From the NCBI GenBank assembly GCA_009377395.1, contig WHUB01000003.1, positions 2,139 to 66,138 of the forward strand: a stretch of 64,000 bases of DNA. Direction: 5' to 3'. Of the stretch, positions 41,296 to 50,705 are shown one piece after another; position 1 is the stretch's first letter; each line of letters starts with the position of its first letter. Both the position numbers and the translations under genes were made by a program. The DNA is from Actinophytocola sp. GTDB taxonomy: Bacteria; Actinomycetota; Actinomycetes; Mycobacteriales; Pseudonocardiaceae. The notes beneath the pieces are model-generated. The model searched no databases and was not told where the DNA came from. It saw only the letters and a program-made list of their open reading frames with translations.

Positions 41296-42060
41296 ATGCC
41301 GCACGCCGCCAGCGACAGGTTCCGGGACAAGGTCGCGCTGGTCACGGGCGCGAGTCGGGGCATAGGGCTCGGCATCGCGGAGCGGCTGGTCGCCGACGGC
41401 GCCAAGGTCTGCGTCACCGCCCGCAAGCAGGACGCCCTCGACGACGTGGTGCGTCAGCTCGGCAAGGACAACGTCATCGCGGTGGCGGGCAAGGCGCACG
41501 ACGCCGACCACCAGGCCGAGGCCATCAGCCGCACCATCGAGACCTTCGGCAGCCTCGACATGCTGGTCAACAACGCGGGCATCAACCCGGTGTACGGGCC
41601 GCTGATCGAGCTCGACCTCGACGCCGCCCGCAAGATCGTCGAGGTCAACTGCCTCGCCGCGCTGTCCTGGGCGCAGCAGGCGCACAAGGCGTGGCTCGGC
41701 GAGCACGGCGGAGCCATCGTCAACGTCTCCTCGGTCGCCGGGAAGAAGCCCGCGCCCGGTATCGGCTTCTATGGCGCGAGCAAGGCGATGCTCACCCACA
41801 TCACCGAGGAGCTGGCCGTGGAGCTCGGCCCTGGCATCCGGGTCAACGGCGTCGCCCCCGCCGTGGTCAAGACCCAGTTCGCCAGCGCGCTCTACGAGGG
41901 CAGGGAGAGCGAGGTCGCCGCGAGCTATCCGTTGAAGCGCCTCGGGGTTCCGGAAGACGTCGGCAGCGTGGTGGCCTTCCTGCTGTCCGACGACGCGGCC
42001 TGGCTGACCGGCCAGACCATCGTCATCGACGGCGGTGTGACCCTCACCGGAGGCGTCTGA
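41296..42060 (+). CDS. Short-chain dehydrogenase/reductase (1)
   Basis: 254 residues, classical SDR. Cofactor motif TGASRGIG at the N-terminus, NNAG, and the Tyr-Lys pair in GFYGASK; the C-terminal TIVIDGGVTLTGG end is typical of FabG-like enzymes. First gene of the operon, 110 bases from the TetR gene, with AAGGA upstream of the ATG. Probably a 3-hydroxyacyl-CoA or alcohol dehydrogenase. Confidence 0.9.
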   Translation: MPHAASDRFRDKVALVTGASRGIGLGIAERLVADGAKVCVTARKQDALDDVVRQLGKDNVIAVAGKAHDADHQAEAISRTIETFGSLDMLVNNAGINPVYGPLIELDLDAARKIVEVNCLAALSWAQQAHKAWLGEHGGAIVNVSSVAGKKPAPGIGFYGASKAMLTHITEELAVELGPGIRVNGVAPAVVKTQFASALYEGRESEVAASYPLKRLGVPEDVGSVVAFLLSDDAAWLTGQTIVIDGGVTLTGGV

Positions 42061-42061
42061 C

Positions 42062-42841
42062 ATGGACCTCGACGGAAAGGGCGTCGTCGTCACCGGCGCG
42101 GGTCACGGCATCGGCCGTGCCATCGCGCACCGGCTGGCCGCCGAGGGCGCGCGGGTCGTCGTCAACGACGTCGACGCCGACGCCGCCAAGACCGTGGCGT
42201 CCGAAGTGGACGGGCACGCCGTGCCCGGCGACGCTGCGAGCGACGAGGGGGTCGGCGCGCTCATCGACGCCGCCCGCGACCACCTCGGTGCGATCGACGT
42301 CCACTGCGCCAACGCGGGTGTCGACGTCGGCGCCGGACTGGACGCGCCGGAGGCGGACTGGGCGAAGGCCATCGAGGTCAACACCATGGCGCACGTGCGC
42401 GCCGCCCGGCGGCTGGTGCCGGAGTGGCTCGAGTCCGGCGGCGGCACGTTCGTCGTCACCGCATCGGCCGCCGGCCTGCTCACCATGCTGGGCAGCCCGA
42501 CCTACTCGGTCACCAAACACGGCGCGGTCGCCTTCGCCGAATGGCTGTCCGTCACCTATGGACACCGGGACATCAACGTCCACTGTGTCTGTCCACAAGG
42601 TGTGAAGACCCGGATGCTGGACAACGCCGGGCCATTGCGGGACCTGCTCAGCCACGACATCGCGCTCACCCCGGAGCAGGTGGCCGAGTCGCTGTGGCAG
42701 GCCATGACCGACGGCACGTTCCTCGTGCTGCCGCACCCCGAGGTGGGCGACTACTACGCCTACCGCGCCGCGAAGCCCGACAAGTGGCAGGCGGCGATGC
42801 GCAAGCTGCAACAAGGGCTCGACGCGGGAGGCGCGCGGTGA
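42062..42841 (+). CDS. Short-chain dehydrogenase/reductase (2)
   Basis: 259 residues. TGAGHGIGRAIA cofactor motif, CANAGVD in place of NNAG, and YSVTK catalytic pair. The C-terminus (GVKTRMLDNAG through GDYYAYRAAKPDKW) lacks the usual GG-rich end of FabG and resembles SDRs found with acyl-CoA dehydrogenases. One base after the preceding stop; overlaps the next gene by 4. Confidence 0.88.
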   Translation: MDLDGKGVVVTGAGHGIGRAIAHRLAAEGARVVVNDVDADAAKTVASEVDGHAVPGDAASDEGVGALIDAARDHLGAIDVHCANAGVDVGAGLDAPEADWAKAIEVNTMAHVRAARRLVPEWLESGGGTFVVTASAAGLLTMLGSPTYSVTKHGAVAFAEWLSVTYGHRDINVHCVCPQGVKTRMLDNAGPLRDLLSHDIALTPEQVAESLWQAMTDGTFLVLPHPEVGDYYAYRAAKPDKWQAAMRKLQQGLDAGGAR

Positions 42842-43827
42842 AGGCGTGGCAGGTGGCCGAGCTGGGCGAGCCGGACACGGTGCTGCGGCTGGCCGACGTC
42901 GCCGAGCCGGAGCCCGGCCCGAGCCAGCTCTTGGTGCGGGTGCGCGGCGCTGCGGCGAACTTCCCCGATGTGCTGATGTGCCGGGGTGAGTATCAGGTCA
43001 AGCCGCCGCTGCCGTTCACGCCCGGCGTCGAGCTGTGCGGCGAGGTCGTCGCGACCGGCGCCGAGGTGACCGGGTTCAACAAGGGCGACCGGGTCATCGG
43101 CGGGTCGGTGATCCCCTCGGGTGCGTTCGCCGAGTACGCCCTGATGGAGGCGACGGCGACGTTTCCAGCGCCGGACGCGCTGGACGACGCGCAGGCCGGG
43201 TCGTTCTACATCGGCTACCAGACCGGCTGGTTCGGCCTGCACCGGCGGGCCGGGCTGCGGGCAGGAGAGACGCTGCTGGTGCACGCGGCGGCCGGTGGCG
43301 TCGGCAGCGCCGCCGTGCAGCTCGGCAAGGCGGCAGGCGCGCGGGTGATCGGTGTCGTCGGCGGCCCGGCCAAGGCCGAGGTCGCTCGCGAGCTGGGCGC
43401 GGACGTCGTCGTCGACCGCAACACCGAGGACTTCGTCGACGTCGTCAAGCGGGAGACGGACGGCAACGGCGCCGACGTCATCTACGACCCGGTCGGCGGC
43501 GAGACGTACCGGCGTTCGACCAAGTGCGTCGCGTTCGAGGGGCGGATCATCGTCGTCGGGTTCGCCGGGGGTGACATCCAGTCGGCCGCGCTCAACCACG
43601 CGCTGGTCAAGAACTACACCATCCTCGGGCTGCACTGGGGCCTCTACCTCGGCAAGGACCCGACTGCGGTGCGTGCCTGCCACGACGACCTGACCGCGCT
43701 CGCGGCGGCCGGGAAGGTGTCGCCCCTGGTGAGTGAGCGAGTCGCGCTGGAGGATGTCGCCAGCGGCGTGCAGCGGCTCGCCGACGGCGTCACGGTTGGC
43801 CGGTTGGCCGTCGTACCGGGAAGCTGA
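42838..43827 (+). CDS. NADPH:quinone oxidoreductase-type MDR enzyme
   Basis: 329 residues from a GTG overlapping the SDR stop. Zinc-free medium-chain reductase: GVELCGEVVATG in the catalytic domain and the Rossmann HAAAGGVGSAAVQLGKA. No structural zinc cysteines. May reduce an enoyl-CoA or quinone. 21 bases precede the next gene, where AAAGGGAG serves as ribosome binding site. Confidence 0.9.
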   Translation: MKAWQVAELGEPDTVLRLADVAEPEPGPSQLLVRVRGAAANFPDVLMCRGEYQVKPPLPFTPGVELCGEVVATGAEVTGFNKGDRVIGGSVIPSGAFAEYALMEATATFPAPDALDDAQAGSFYIGYQTGWFGLHRRAGLRAGETLLVHAAAGGVGSAAVQLGKAAGARVIGVVGGPAKAEVARELGADVVVDRNTEDFVDVVKRETDGNGADVIYDPVGGETYRRSTKCVAFEGRIIVVGFAGGDIQSAALNHALVKNYTILGLHWGLYLGKDPTAVRACHDDLTALAAAGKVSPLVSERVALEDVASGVQRLADGVTVGRLAVVPGS

Positions 43828-43848
43828 CAGCAGAGAAAGGGAGACACA

Positions 43849-44610
43849 GTGAGCGATCAGACCAAGCGCACCGCCATCGTCACCGGAGCCGCGCGCGGCA
43901 TCGGCGCCGCCGTGGCGAAGCGGCTGGCGGCCGACGGGTTCAACGTCGGCGTGCTCGACCTCGACGAGGCGGCGTGCAAACAGACCGTCGCCGACATCGA
44001 GGGCGCGGGCGGCAGGGCGCTGGCCGTCGGCGTCGACGTCTCCGACGAGCAGTCGGTGCAGCACGCCGTCGACCGGGTCGCGAGCGATCTCGGCGCGCCG
44101 ACCGTGCTGATCAACAACGCCGGGATCACCCGCGACAACCTGCTGTTCAAGATGAGCGTCGACGACTGGGACGCGGTGATGAACGTCCACCTGCGGGGCT
44201 CGTTCCTGATGACGCGGGCGGCACAGAAGTACATGACCGAGGCCAAGTACGGCCGCGTCGTCAACCTCTCCAGCGTGTCCGCGCTCGGCAACCGGGGCCA
44301 GGTCAACTACTCCTCGGCCAAGGCCGGGTTGCAGGGCTTCACCAAGACGCTCGCGATCGAGCTGGGCAAGTTCGGCGTCACCGCCAACGCGATCGCGCCC
44401 GGCTTCATCGAGACCGAGATGACCGCCGCGACCGCGGAACGGGTCGGCATGCCGTTCGACGACTTCAAGAAGGCCGCCGCCGAGCAGATCCCGGTGCAGC
44501 GGGTCGGCCAGCCCGCCGACATCGCCGCCACCACGTCGTTCCTGGTCAGCGAGGAGGCCGGGTTCGTGTCCGGCCAGATCATCTACGTGGCCGGTGGCCC
44601 GCGCGACTGA
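43849..44610 (+). CDS. 3-oxoacyl-ACP/CoA reductase FabG-like SDR (3)
   Basis: 253 residues, GTG start. TGAARGIGAAVAKR, LINNAGITRDNLLFKM, LSSVSALGNRGQVNYSSAK with the catalytic Tyr-Lys, and IAPGFIETEMT make it the most FabG-like of the three SDRs. Within a MaoC/ACAD operon it would act as 3-hydroxyacyl-CoA dehydrogenase. Confidence 0.9.
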   Translation: MSDQTKRTAIVTGAARGIGAAVAKRLAADGFNVGVLDLDEAACKQTVADIEGAGGRALAVGVDVSDEQSVQHAVDRVASDLGAPTVLINNAGITRDNLLFKMSVDDWDAVMNVHLRGSFLMTRAAQKYMTEAKYGRVVNLSSVSALGNRGQVNYSSAKAGLQGFTKTLAIELGKFGVTANAIAPGFIETEMTAATAERVGMPFDDFKKAAAEQIPVQRVGQPADIAATTSFLVSEEAGFVSGQIIYVAGGPRD

Positions 44611-44620
44611 GGAGGGTTGG

Positions 44621-45073
44621 ATGAAGACGTTCAACGGGCTCGACGAGCTCGAACAGGCGATCGGCAGCCACCTCGGCTACAGCGGCTGGCACACCATCAC
44701 CCAGGAGCAGATCAACCTGTTCGCCGACGCCACCGGCGACCACCAGTGGATCCACACCGACCCGGAGAAGGCGGCGGCCGGGCCGTTCGGCGGCACCATC
44801 GCGCACGGCTATCTCACGCTGTCGCTGATCCCGATGCTGGTGTGGCAGATCTACAAGGTCGACGGCCTGAAGATGGGTGTGAACTACGGCTCCGACAAGG
44901 TGCGGTTTCCCGCGCCGGTGCCGGTCGGCTCGCGGGTGCGCGCCGGGGCTGAGCTGGTCGAGCTGAAGCGCGGCGACAACGGCGCGCAGGCCACGGTGCG
45001 CGTCACCATCGAGATCGAGGGCGGCGACAAGCCCGCCTGTGTCGCCGAAGTCCTCTCGGTGCTGGTGGACTGA
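44621..45073 (+). CDS. MaoC-like enoyl-CoA hydratase
   Basis: 150 residues from the ATG at 44621 with GGAGGG upstream. Hot-dog fold with the hydratase-2 signature: FADATGDHQWIHTDPEKA (catalytic Asp and His) and FGGTIAHGYLTLSL. Hydrates trans-2-enoyl-CoA, giving the substrate of a 3-hydroxyacyl-CoA dehydrogenase. Length fits single-domain MaoC proteins. Confidence 0.92.
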   Translation: MKTFNGLDELEQAIGSHLGYSGWHTITQEQINLFADATGDHQWIHTDPEKAAAGPFGGTIAHGYLTLSLIPMLVWQIYKVDGLKMGVNYGSDKVRFPAPVPVGSRVRAGAELVELKRGDNGAQATVRVTIEIEGGDKPACVAEVLSVLVD

Positions 45074-45075
45074 CG

Positions 45076-46095
45076 ATGGACGCCGCGCCACCCGGGCTGG
45101 ATCTCGCACGGTTCCAGGAGTACTTCGACGGAGTCCGTCCCGGCGCGATCACCGGTCCGCTGCGGGCGAGCCTGATCGCGGGCGGCAAGTCGAACCTGAC
45201 CTATGAGGTCACCGACGGGACGTCGACGTGGATCGTGCGCCGTCCGCCGCTCGGCCACGTGCTGGCGACGGCGCACGACATGGGACGCGAGTACCGGGTG
45301 ATCACCGCGCTCGGGCCGACCGATGTCCCGGTGCCCGAGACGTACGCGCACTGCGAGGACCCCGACGTCATCGGCGCGCCGTTCTACGTGATGTCCAAAG
45401 TGGAGGGCACGCCGTACCGGTACGCCGCGCAGCTGGCGCCGCTCGGTGCCGAGCGGACCCGGTCGATCTCGCTTCGCATGATCGACACTCTCGCCACGCT
45501 GCACGACGTCGACCCACAGGCGGTTGGGCTCGGTGACTTCGGCCGGCCGGGGGGCTTCCTGGCGCGGCAGGTGCGGCGCTGGAAGAAGCAGCTCGACGCG
45601 TCCCACGTGCGGGACCTGGCCGGCGCCGACGAGCTGCACGACACGCTGGCCGCGTCGGTGCCCGCCGGGTCCGCGCCCGGCATCGTGCACGGCGACTTCC
45701 GGCTGGACAACCTGCTCGTCGACGCCGGCGACCGGATCACGGCGGTGCTCGACTGGGAGATGGCGACCCTCGGCGACCCGCTCACCGACATCGCGCTGCT
45801 GCTGGTCTACCAGCGGATGGCCGAGCTGGACGCCGGGGACGCGGTGGCCGACGTCGCCACCGCGCCGGGGTTCGCCGACGCCGACGAGATGCTGGCCCGT
45901 TACGCGCAGCACAGCGGCCGCGACCTCTCGGCGATGGGGTTCTACTTAGGACTCGCGTACTTCAAGCTCGCCGTGATCCTCGAAGGAATCCACTATCGGC
46001 ACACCCACGGGCAGACCGTGGGCGAGGGCTTCGACACGGTCGGCGACCTCGTGGTGCCCCTGATCGACGCCGGACTTGCCGCACTGAAGGAGTAG
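45076..46095 (+). CDS. APH-type phosphotransferase, ACAD10/11-associated
   Basis: 339 residues, kinase-like fold. Nucleotide loop GGKSNLTYEV near the N-terminus, catalytic HGDFRLDN, and the metal Asp in VLDWEMATLGDP. This subfamily travels with acyl-CoA dehydrogenases and is related to the ACAD10/11 kinase domain, which phosphorylates 4-hydroxyacyl-CoA in mammals; a similar step here is inference. Three bases after the MaoC stop. Confidence 0.88.
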   Translation: MDAAPPGLDLARFQEYFDGVRPGAITGPLRASLIAGGKSNLTYEVTDGTSTWIVRRPPLGHVLATAHDMGREYRVITALGPTDVPVPETYAHCEDPDVIGAPFYVMSKVEGTPYRYAAQLAPLGAERTRSISLRMIDTLATLHDVDPQAVGLGDFGRPGGFLARQVRRWKKQLDASHVRDLAGADELHDTLAASVPAGSAPGIVHGDFRLDNLLVDAGDRITAVLDWEMATLGDPLTDIALLLVYQRMAELDAGDAVADVATAPGFADADEMLARYAQHSGRDLSAMGFYLGLAYFKLAVILEGIHYRHTHGQTVGEGFDTVGDLVVPLIDAGLAALKE

Positions 46096-46100
46096 AGCCG

Positions 46101-47327
46101 ATGGACTTCGCGTTGGACGCCAGCACGGAAGAGCTGCGCGAGCGGGTACTGACCTTCCTGCACGAGAAGGTGTATCCGGCCGAGCCGGTCTTCGAGGAGC
46201 AACTGGACGCCGCCGAGAACCGCTGGGCCTGGTCGCGGGTCCCGGTGCTGGACGAGCTGCGGGCACAGGCCCGCGAGCAGGGGCTGTGGAACCTCTTCCT
46301 GCCGGGAGAGCACGGCGGCGGGCTCACCAACCTGCAGTACGCCCCGCTCGCCGAGATCACCGGCCGCAGCCCGCTCGCGCCGCCCGCGCTGAACTGCTCC
46401 GCACCGGACACCGGCAACATGGAGGTGCTGTCGATGTTCGGCACCGAGCAGCAACGCAAGGAGTGGCTGGAACCGCTGCTGAACGGCGAGATCCGGTCGT
46501 CGTTCGCCATGACGGAGCCGGACGTCGCGTCGTCCGACGCCACCAACATCAGCACCCGCATCGAGCGCGATGGTGACCACTATGTCCTCAATGGACAGAA
46601 GTGGTGGATCACCGGGGCGATGAACCCGGACGCCAAGATCTTCATCGTGATGGGCAAGACGGACCCGTCCGCCGAACGGCACCGGCAGCAGTCGATGATC
46701 CTGGTGCCCCGTGACACCCCCGGGGTCGAGATCAAGCGCGGCATGCGGGTGTTCGGCTACGACGACGCCGACCACGGCGGGCACGCCGAGATGGTGTTCC
46801 ACGACGTCCGGGTGCCCGCCGAGAACCTGATCGGGAACGAGGGCGACGGGTTCGCCATCGCCCAGGCTCGGCTCGGTCCGGGGCGAATCCACCACTGCAT
46901 GCGCTCCATCGGCGTCGCGGAGCGCGCGATCGAGCTGATGTGCGACCGCGCCGCCGAGCGGGTCGCGTTCGGCAGGCCGATCGCCGACCAGGGCGTGGTG
47001 CGGGACTGGATCGCCGAGGCCAGGGTGCGGGTGGAGCAGCTGCGGCTGCTGGTGCTCAAAACGGCGTGGCTGATGGACACCGTCGGCAACAAGGGCGCGC
47101 ACACCGAGATCCAGGCGATCAAGATCGCCACCCCGCAGACGGTGGAGTGGATCCTGGACAAGGCGATCCAGGTGCACGGCGCGGGCGGGCTGAGCCAGGA
47201 CTTCCCGCTCGCCGGGCTGTTCGCGGGCATCCGCACGCTGCGGTTCGCCGACGGGCCGGACGAGGTGCACAAGAACGCGCTGGCGAAGACGGAGCTGAAG
47301 CGCCAGTCGGGAAGGGGTGCTCGCTGA
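46101..47327 (+). CDS. Acyl-CoA dehydrogenase (1), ACAD11-like
   Basis: 408 residues. FMN/FAD-binding acyl-CoA dehydrogenase: SSFAMTEPDVASSDATN, KWWITGAMNP and GRIHHCMRSIG, and C-terminal IQVHGAGGLSQDFPLA. The wording matches the dehydrogenase half of ACAD10/11-type proteins, agreeing with the APH gene immediately upstream. Stop shares one base with the next gene. Confidence 0.92.
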   Translation: MDFALDASTEELRERVLTFLHEKVYPAEPVFEEQLDAAENRWAWSRVPVLDELRAQAREQGLWNLFLPGEHGGGLTNLQYAPLAEITGRSPLAPPALNCSAPDTGNMEVLSMFGTEQQRKEWLEPLLNGEIRSSFAMTEPDVASSDATNISTRIERDGDHYVLNGQKWWITGAMNPDAKIFIVMGKTDPSAERHRQQSMILVPRDTPGVEIKRGMRVFGYDDADHGGHAEMVFHDVRVPAENLIGNEGDGFAIAQARLGPGRIHHCMRSIGVAERAIELMCDRAAERVAFGRPIADQGVVRDWIAEARVRVEQLRLLVLKTAWLMDTVGNKGAHTEIQAIKIATPQTVEWILDKAIQVHGAGGLSQDFPLAGLFAGIRTLRFADGPDEVHKNALAKTELKRQSGRGAR

Positions 47328-48517
47328 TGACCGACGACGAGGTCGTCGCCGACCTGCGGCGGCGGGTCGATGACCTGCTGATACGACACGATCCCGCCAC
47401 CACCGACCGGCTCGACTTCATGCGGGCGCGGTTCGACGCCGGGCTGGCGTGGGTGCACTATCCGGAGGGGCTCGGCGGGCTCGGCCTGCCGCGTGCGATG
47501 CAGTCCGTTGTGGACGAACCGCTTGCGAAGGCGAGCGCGCCGGACAACGACCCGCGCCGCATCGGCATCGGGCTCGGCATGGCGGCGCCGACGATCCTCA
47601 TGTTCGGCACCGAGGAGCAGAAGAAGCGGTTCCTCCGTCCGTTGTGGACCGGCGAGGAGGTCTGGTGCCAGCTCTTCAGCGAGCCGGGCGCCGGGTCGGA
47701 CCTGGCTGCGCTGTCGACCCGGGCGGTGCGTGATGGGGACAGCTGGGTCGTCAACGGCCAGAAGGTGTGGACGTCGGTTGCCCACAAGGCGCGCTGGGCC
47801 ATCCTGGTGGCGCGCAGCGACCCGGAGCAGCCGAAGCACGCCGGGCTGACGTACTTCGTCTGCGACATGACCGATCCCGGCGTCGAGGTGCGCCCACTGC
47901 GGCAGATCACCGGGGAGGCCGAGTTCAACGAGGTCTTCCTGACCGACGTGCGGATCCCGGACGAGAACCGGCTCGGCAACGTCGGCGACGGCTGGCGGGT
48001 CGCGATGGGCACGCTGATGAACGAGCGGGTCGCCATCGGCGGCGGCGCCGCGCCGCGCGAGAGCGGCATGATCGGCGTCGTCGCCGACACCTGGCGCAAG
48101 CATCCCGAGGTGCGGACGCCTGCGGCGCACGACCGGCTGCTGAGCCTGTGGGTCGAGGCCGAGGTGGCCCGGCTGACCGGCACACGGCTGCGGCAGAAGC
48201 TGGCCAGCGGCGAGCCGGGCCCGGAGGGGTCGGCGATGAAGCTGATGTTCGCGCGGCTGGCGCAGCAGCTGTCCTCTTTGGAGCTGGAACTGCTCGGCGA
48301 GGACGGCCTGCGCTACAGCGACTGGACCATGGTGCGGCCGGAGATCGTGGAGTTCACCGGCCGCGACGCCGGATACCGCTACCTGCGCGCCAAGGGCAAC
48401 TCGATCGAGGGCGGCACCTCCGAGGTGCTGCGCAACATCATCGCCGAGCGGGTGCTCGGCCTGCCGCCGGAACACCGTGACGACAAGGACGTCCCATGGA
48501 AGGACCTGCCCCGATGA
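47327..48517 (+). CDS. Acyl-CoA dehydrogenase (2)
   Basis: 396 residues. LFSEPGAGSDLAALSTRA, GQKVWTSVAH and YLRAKGNSIEGGTSEVLRN identify an acyl-CoA dehydrogenase of the FadE17/FadE26 style found in actinobacterial side-chain degradation. Probably forms a heteromer with the following gene product, as paired FadE proteins do (family knowledge). Overlaps the next start by 4 bases. Confidence 0.92.
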   Translation: MTDDEVVADLRRRVDDLLIRHDPATTDRLDFMRARFDAGLAWVHYPEGLGGLGLPRAMQSVVDEPLAKASAPDNDPRRIGIGLGMAAPTILMFGTEEQKKRFLRPLWTGEEVWCQLFSEPGAGSDLAALSTRAVRDGDSWVVNGQKVWTSVAHKARWAILVARSDPEQPKHAGLTYFVCDMTDPGVEVRPLRQITGEAEFNEVFLTDVRIPDENRLGNVGDGWRVAMGTLMNERVAIGGGAAPRESGMIGVVADTWRKHPEVRTPAAHDRLLSLWVEAEVARLTGTRLRQKLASGEPGPEGSAMKLMFARLAQQLSSLELELLGEDGLRYSDWTMVRPEIVEFTGRDAGYRYLRAKGNSIEGGTSEVLRNIIAERVLGLPPEHRDDKDVPWKDLPR

Positions 48518-49611
48518 GCGACCTGAACCTGCTCTACACCGATGTCGAGGACTCGCTGCGGGACAGCGTGCGGTCGCTACTGGAGGACCGGTGCCCCGCC
48601 GAGCGGGTGATCGCGACCTACGACGGCGACACTTCGCTCGGCCCGGAGCTGTGGCGGGCGCTCGCGGCCGACCTCGGGCTCGCCGGGCTGCTGGTGCCGG
48701 AGGCCCTCGGCGGCCAGGGCGCGAGCGCGCGCGAGGCCGCCGTCGTGCTCGAGGAGCTGGGCCGGTTCGCCGCCCCGGCGCCGTTCCTGACCAGCGCCGT
48801 CATCGCGACGACGGTCGCCCGGCGGGCCGAGGAGAGCGAGCTGGTGTCGGCGCTGGCGTCCGGCACGACGACCGCCGCGCTCGCGGTGCCGTTCAGCGCG
48901 GGCCCGGCGACGTTCGGCTCCGACGTGCTGCGGTTCGACGACGGGCTGCGGGGCAACGTCAGCAGTGTGGCGGGTGCGCTGGAGGCGGACGTGCTGCTGG
49001 TGCCGGTGCCGACCGAGACCGGATTCGAGGTGCACAAGGTCGATCGGGATCAGGTCACGATGGAGCCGGTGGTCTCGCTCGATATGACCCGGCAGCTGGC
49101 GGACATCGACCTCACCGGCGCGGCGTCCACGCTGCTCATCGACGCCACCGACGGCGCGGCTGCGGTGCGCGACGCGCTCGAGCTCGGCGCGGCGCTGCTG
49201 GCATCGGAACAGCTCGGCGTCGCCGAGTGGTGCCTGGAGTCCACTGTGGCGTATCTGAAGGAGCGCAGGCAGTTCGGCCGGATCGTCGGTGGCTTCCAGG
49301 CGATCAAGCACCGGCTGGCCGACCTGTGGGTGGAGGTGGAGTCCGCCCGGGCGGCGGCGCGGTATGCGGCGGCGACCGCGGCCGAGGGCGACCCCGACCG
49401 ACAGGTGGCCACCGCGCTGGCGCAGGCGTACTGCTCGGGCGCGGCGGTGCACTCGGCGGAGGAGTGCGTGCAGTTGCATGGCGGCATCGGCATGACGTGG
49501 GAGCACCCGGCGCACCTCTATCTCAAGCGTGCCAAGGCCGACCAGCTCGCGTTCGGCACGGCGGAGGGCCACCGCGCCACCCTGGCCGGCCTGGTCGACC
49601 TGCCGGTGTGA
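48514..49611 (+). CDS. Acyl-CoA dehydrogenase (3), divergent partner
   Basis: 365 residues from the ATG at 48514 (ATGA overlap). More divergent: RSLLEDRCPAERVI N-terminus, a mid-section without the usual EPGAGSD box, then STVAYLKERRQFGRIVGGFQ and QLHGGIGMTWEHPAHLY. Such proteins pair with a canonical subunit to form alpha2beta2 acyl-CoA dehydrogenases. End of the operon; its stop abuts that of the convergent thioesterase. Confidence 0.9.
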   Translation: MSDLNLLYTDVEDSLRDSVRSLLEDRCPAERVIATYDGDTSLGPELWRALAADLGLAGLLVPEALGGQGASAREAAVVLEELGRFAAPAPFLTSAVIATTVARRAEESELVSALASGTTTAALAVPFSAGPATFGSDVLRFDDGLRGNVSSVAGALEADVLLVPVPTETGFEVHKVDRDQVTMEPVVSLDMTRQLADIDLTGAASTLLIDATDGAAAVRDALELGAALLASEQLGVAEWCLESTVAYLKERRQFGRIVGGFQAIKHRLADLWVEVESARAAARYAAATAAEGDPDRQVATALAQAYCSGAAVHSAEECVQLHGGIGMTWEHPAHLYLKRAKADQLAFGTAEGHRATLAGLVDLPV

Positions 49612-50436
49612 CTAGCGCGGCCGCACCATCAGCGCCTGCGCGCCGATGGCGACCTGGCCCTCGGCGTCATGCAGCACGCTGGACGCCGTGCCGATGCCGG
49701 TGGGACCGATGGCGGTGTTGGCGTCGAGTCCGATCCATTCGCCGACCGGCTCGCGCTGGATGTGCACGGTGAGGTCGGTGTTGATGAACCACCACTGCGA
49801 GGGGTTGAGCCGGTTCGACAGGCCGTTGCCGGAGTCGGCGACCGTGAACAGCCGCTGCAGTCCGGTGGGCTTCTCGCCGTCGACCAGCGGAATCCGCTGC
49901 CGTACCCAGGCCGTCGCCGGGCCGGGCACGTGCAGGCCGCCGTGCAGCGGACGCCACTCCATGACGTCGATGTAGCCGGGGCCCCAGCCGTCCGGCCTGC
50001 CGGTCGGCTCGATGCCGTCCCAGCCGGGCAGCGGGTCGGCCTGTCCGGCTTCGACCGGCGTCGAGTCGGTCGTCGTGATGCGCCAGGCGGACGCGGTGGC
50101 GACGACGCGGCCGTTCGCGGACATCTCGGCGTTGAGCAGTTCCACCGAGCGGCCGGGCCGGACGAGCGTGGCCCGCACGGTCAGTTCGGCGATCGGCACC
50201 GGGCCGAGGATTTCGATGGTGACCCGCGCGAGCTGCGTGTCCCGGTCGGCCGGGACCTGTTCCAGCGCACGCACCAGCAATGCCGATGGCGGGCCGAGGT
50301 GCTGCGCCTCGGCCGTCCACGGCCCGGCGGTGTGCCGGGTGGACTGGAACACGCTCTCGCCGCTGGGGTGGTAGAAGGGCTCGGTGTCCTGGTCAGCCAC
50401 GGTGTCGCTCGCTTTCGTCGGTGCAGCGGTCCGCAT
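49612..50436 (-). CDS. TesB-like acyl-CoA thioesterase (double hot-dog)
   Basis: 274 residues at the longest start; a GTG at 50400 (MADQDTEPFY) is a credible alternative and neither has a good ribosome binding site. Two hot-dog halves: HLGPPSALLVRALEQV with VTIEILGPVPIAELTV, and WWFINTDLTVHIQREPVGEW with GLDANTAIGPTGIGTA. Hydrolyses acyl-CoA (family knowledge). Convergent with the acyl-CoA operon and likely linked in function. Confidence 0.85.
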   Translation of the reverse strand: MRTAAPTKASDTVADQDTEPFYHPSGESVFQSTRHTAGPWTAEAQHLGPPSALLVRALEQVPADRDTQLARVTIEILGPVPIAELTVRATLVRPGRSVELLNAEMSANGRVVATASAWRITTTDSTPVEAGQADPLPGWDGIEPTGRPDGWGPGYIDVMEWRPLHGGLHVPGPATAWVRQRIPLVDGEKPTGLQRLFTVADSGNGLSNRLNPSQWWFINTDLTVHIQREPVGEWIGLDANTAIGPTGIGTASSVLHDAEGQVAIGAQALMVRPR

Positions 50437-50474
50437 TCGAAGATTAATGCATCTCGTGCAGCTACTATTCGCCC

Positions 50475-50705
50475 ATGCGGACCGTCATCGACCTGCCTGA
50501 TGACCTGTATCGACAGGCACAGTCGCTGGCGCGTGACATGTCGAGAACGCTCAGCGACGGCGTCGTCGAGCTCATGAGACGCGGTTTAGGGCAGGTGACG
50601 CCGGCGGAGACCTCGCGGAGTGAGCGGACCGGGTTGCCGGTCGTGCGACTGGGCAAGGTGATCACCTCGGAGGACGTGCGGCCGCTCGAGGACGACAGCC
50701 AGTGA
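50475..50705 (+). CDS. VapB-type ribbon-helix-helix antitoxin, orphaned
   Basis: 76 residues. MRTVIDLPDDLYRQAQSLAR is the ribbon-helix-helix DNA-binding end; the C-terminal half (VVRLGKVITSEDVRPLED) would wrap the toxin. TACTAT at 50463-50468 ends 6 bases before the ATG without a ribosome binding site, suggesting a leaderless mRNA. The GTG of a vestigial toxin gene overlaps its stop. Confidence 0.82.
   Translation: MRTVIDLPDDLYRQAQSLARDMSRTLSDGVVELMRRGLGQVTPAETSRSERTGLPVVRLGKVITSEDVRPLEDDSQ

Noticed and set aside
48618-49493. Serine-rich minus-strand frames opposite the third acyl-CoA dehydrogenase
   Set aside because: Antisense shadows of a convincingly coding plus-strand gene.
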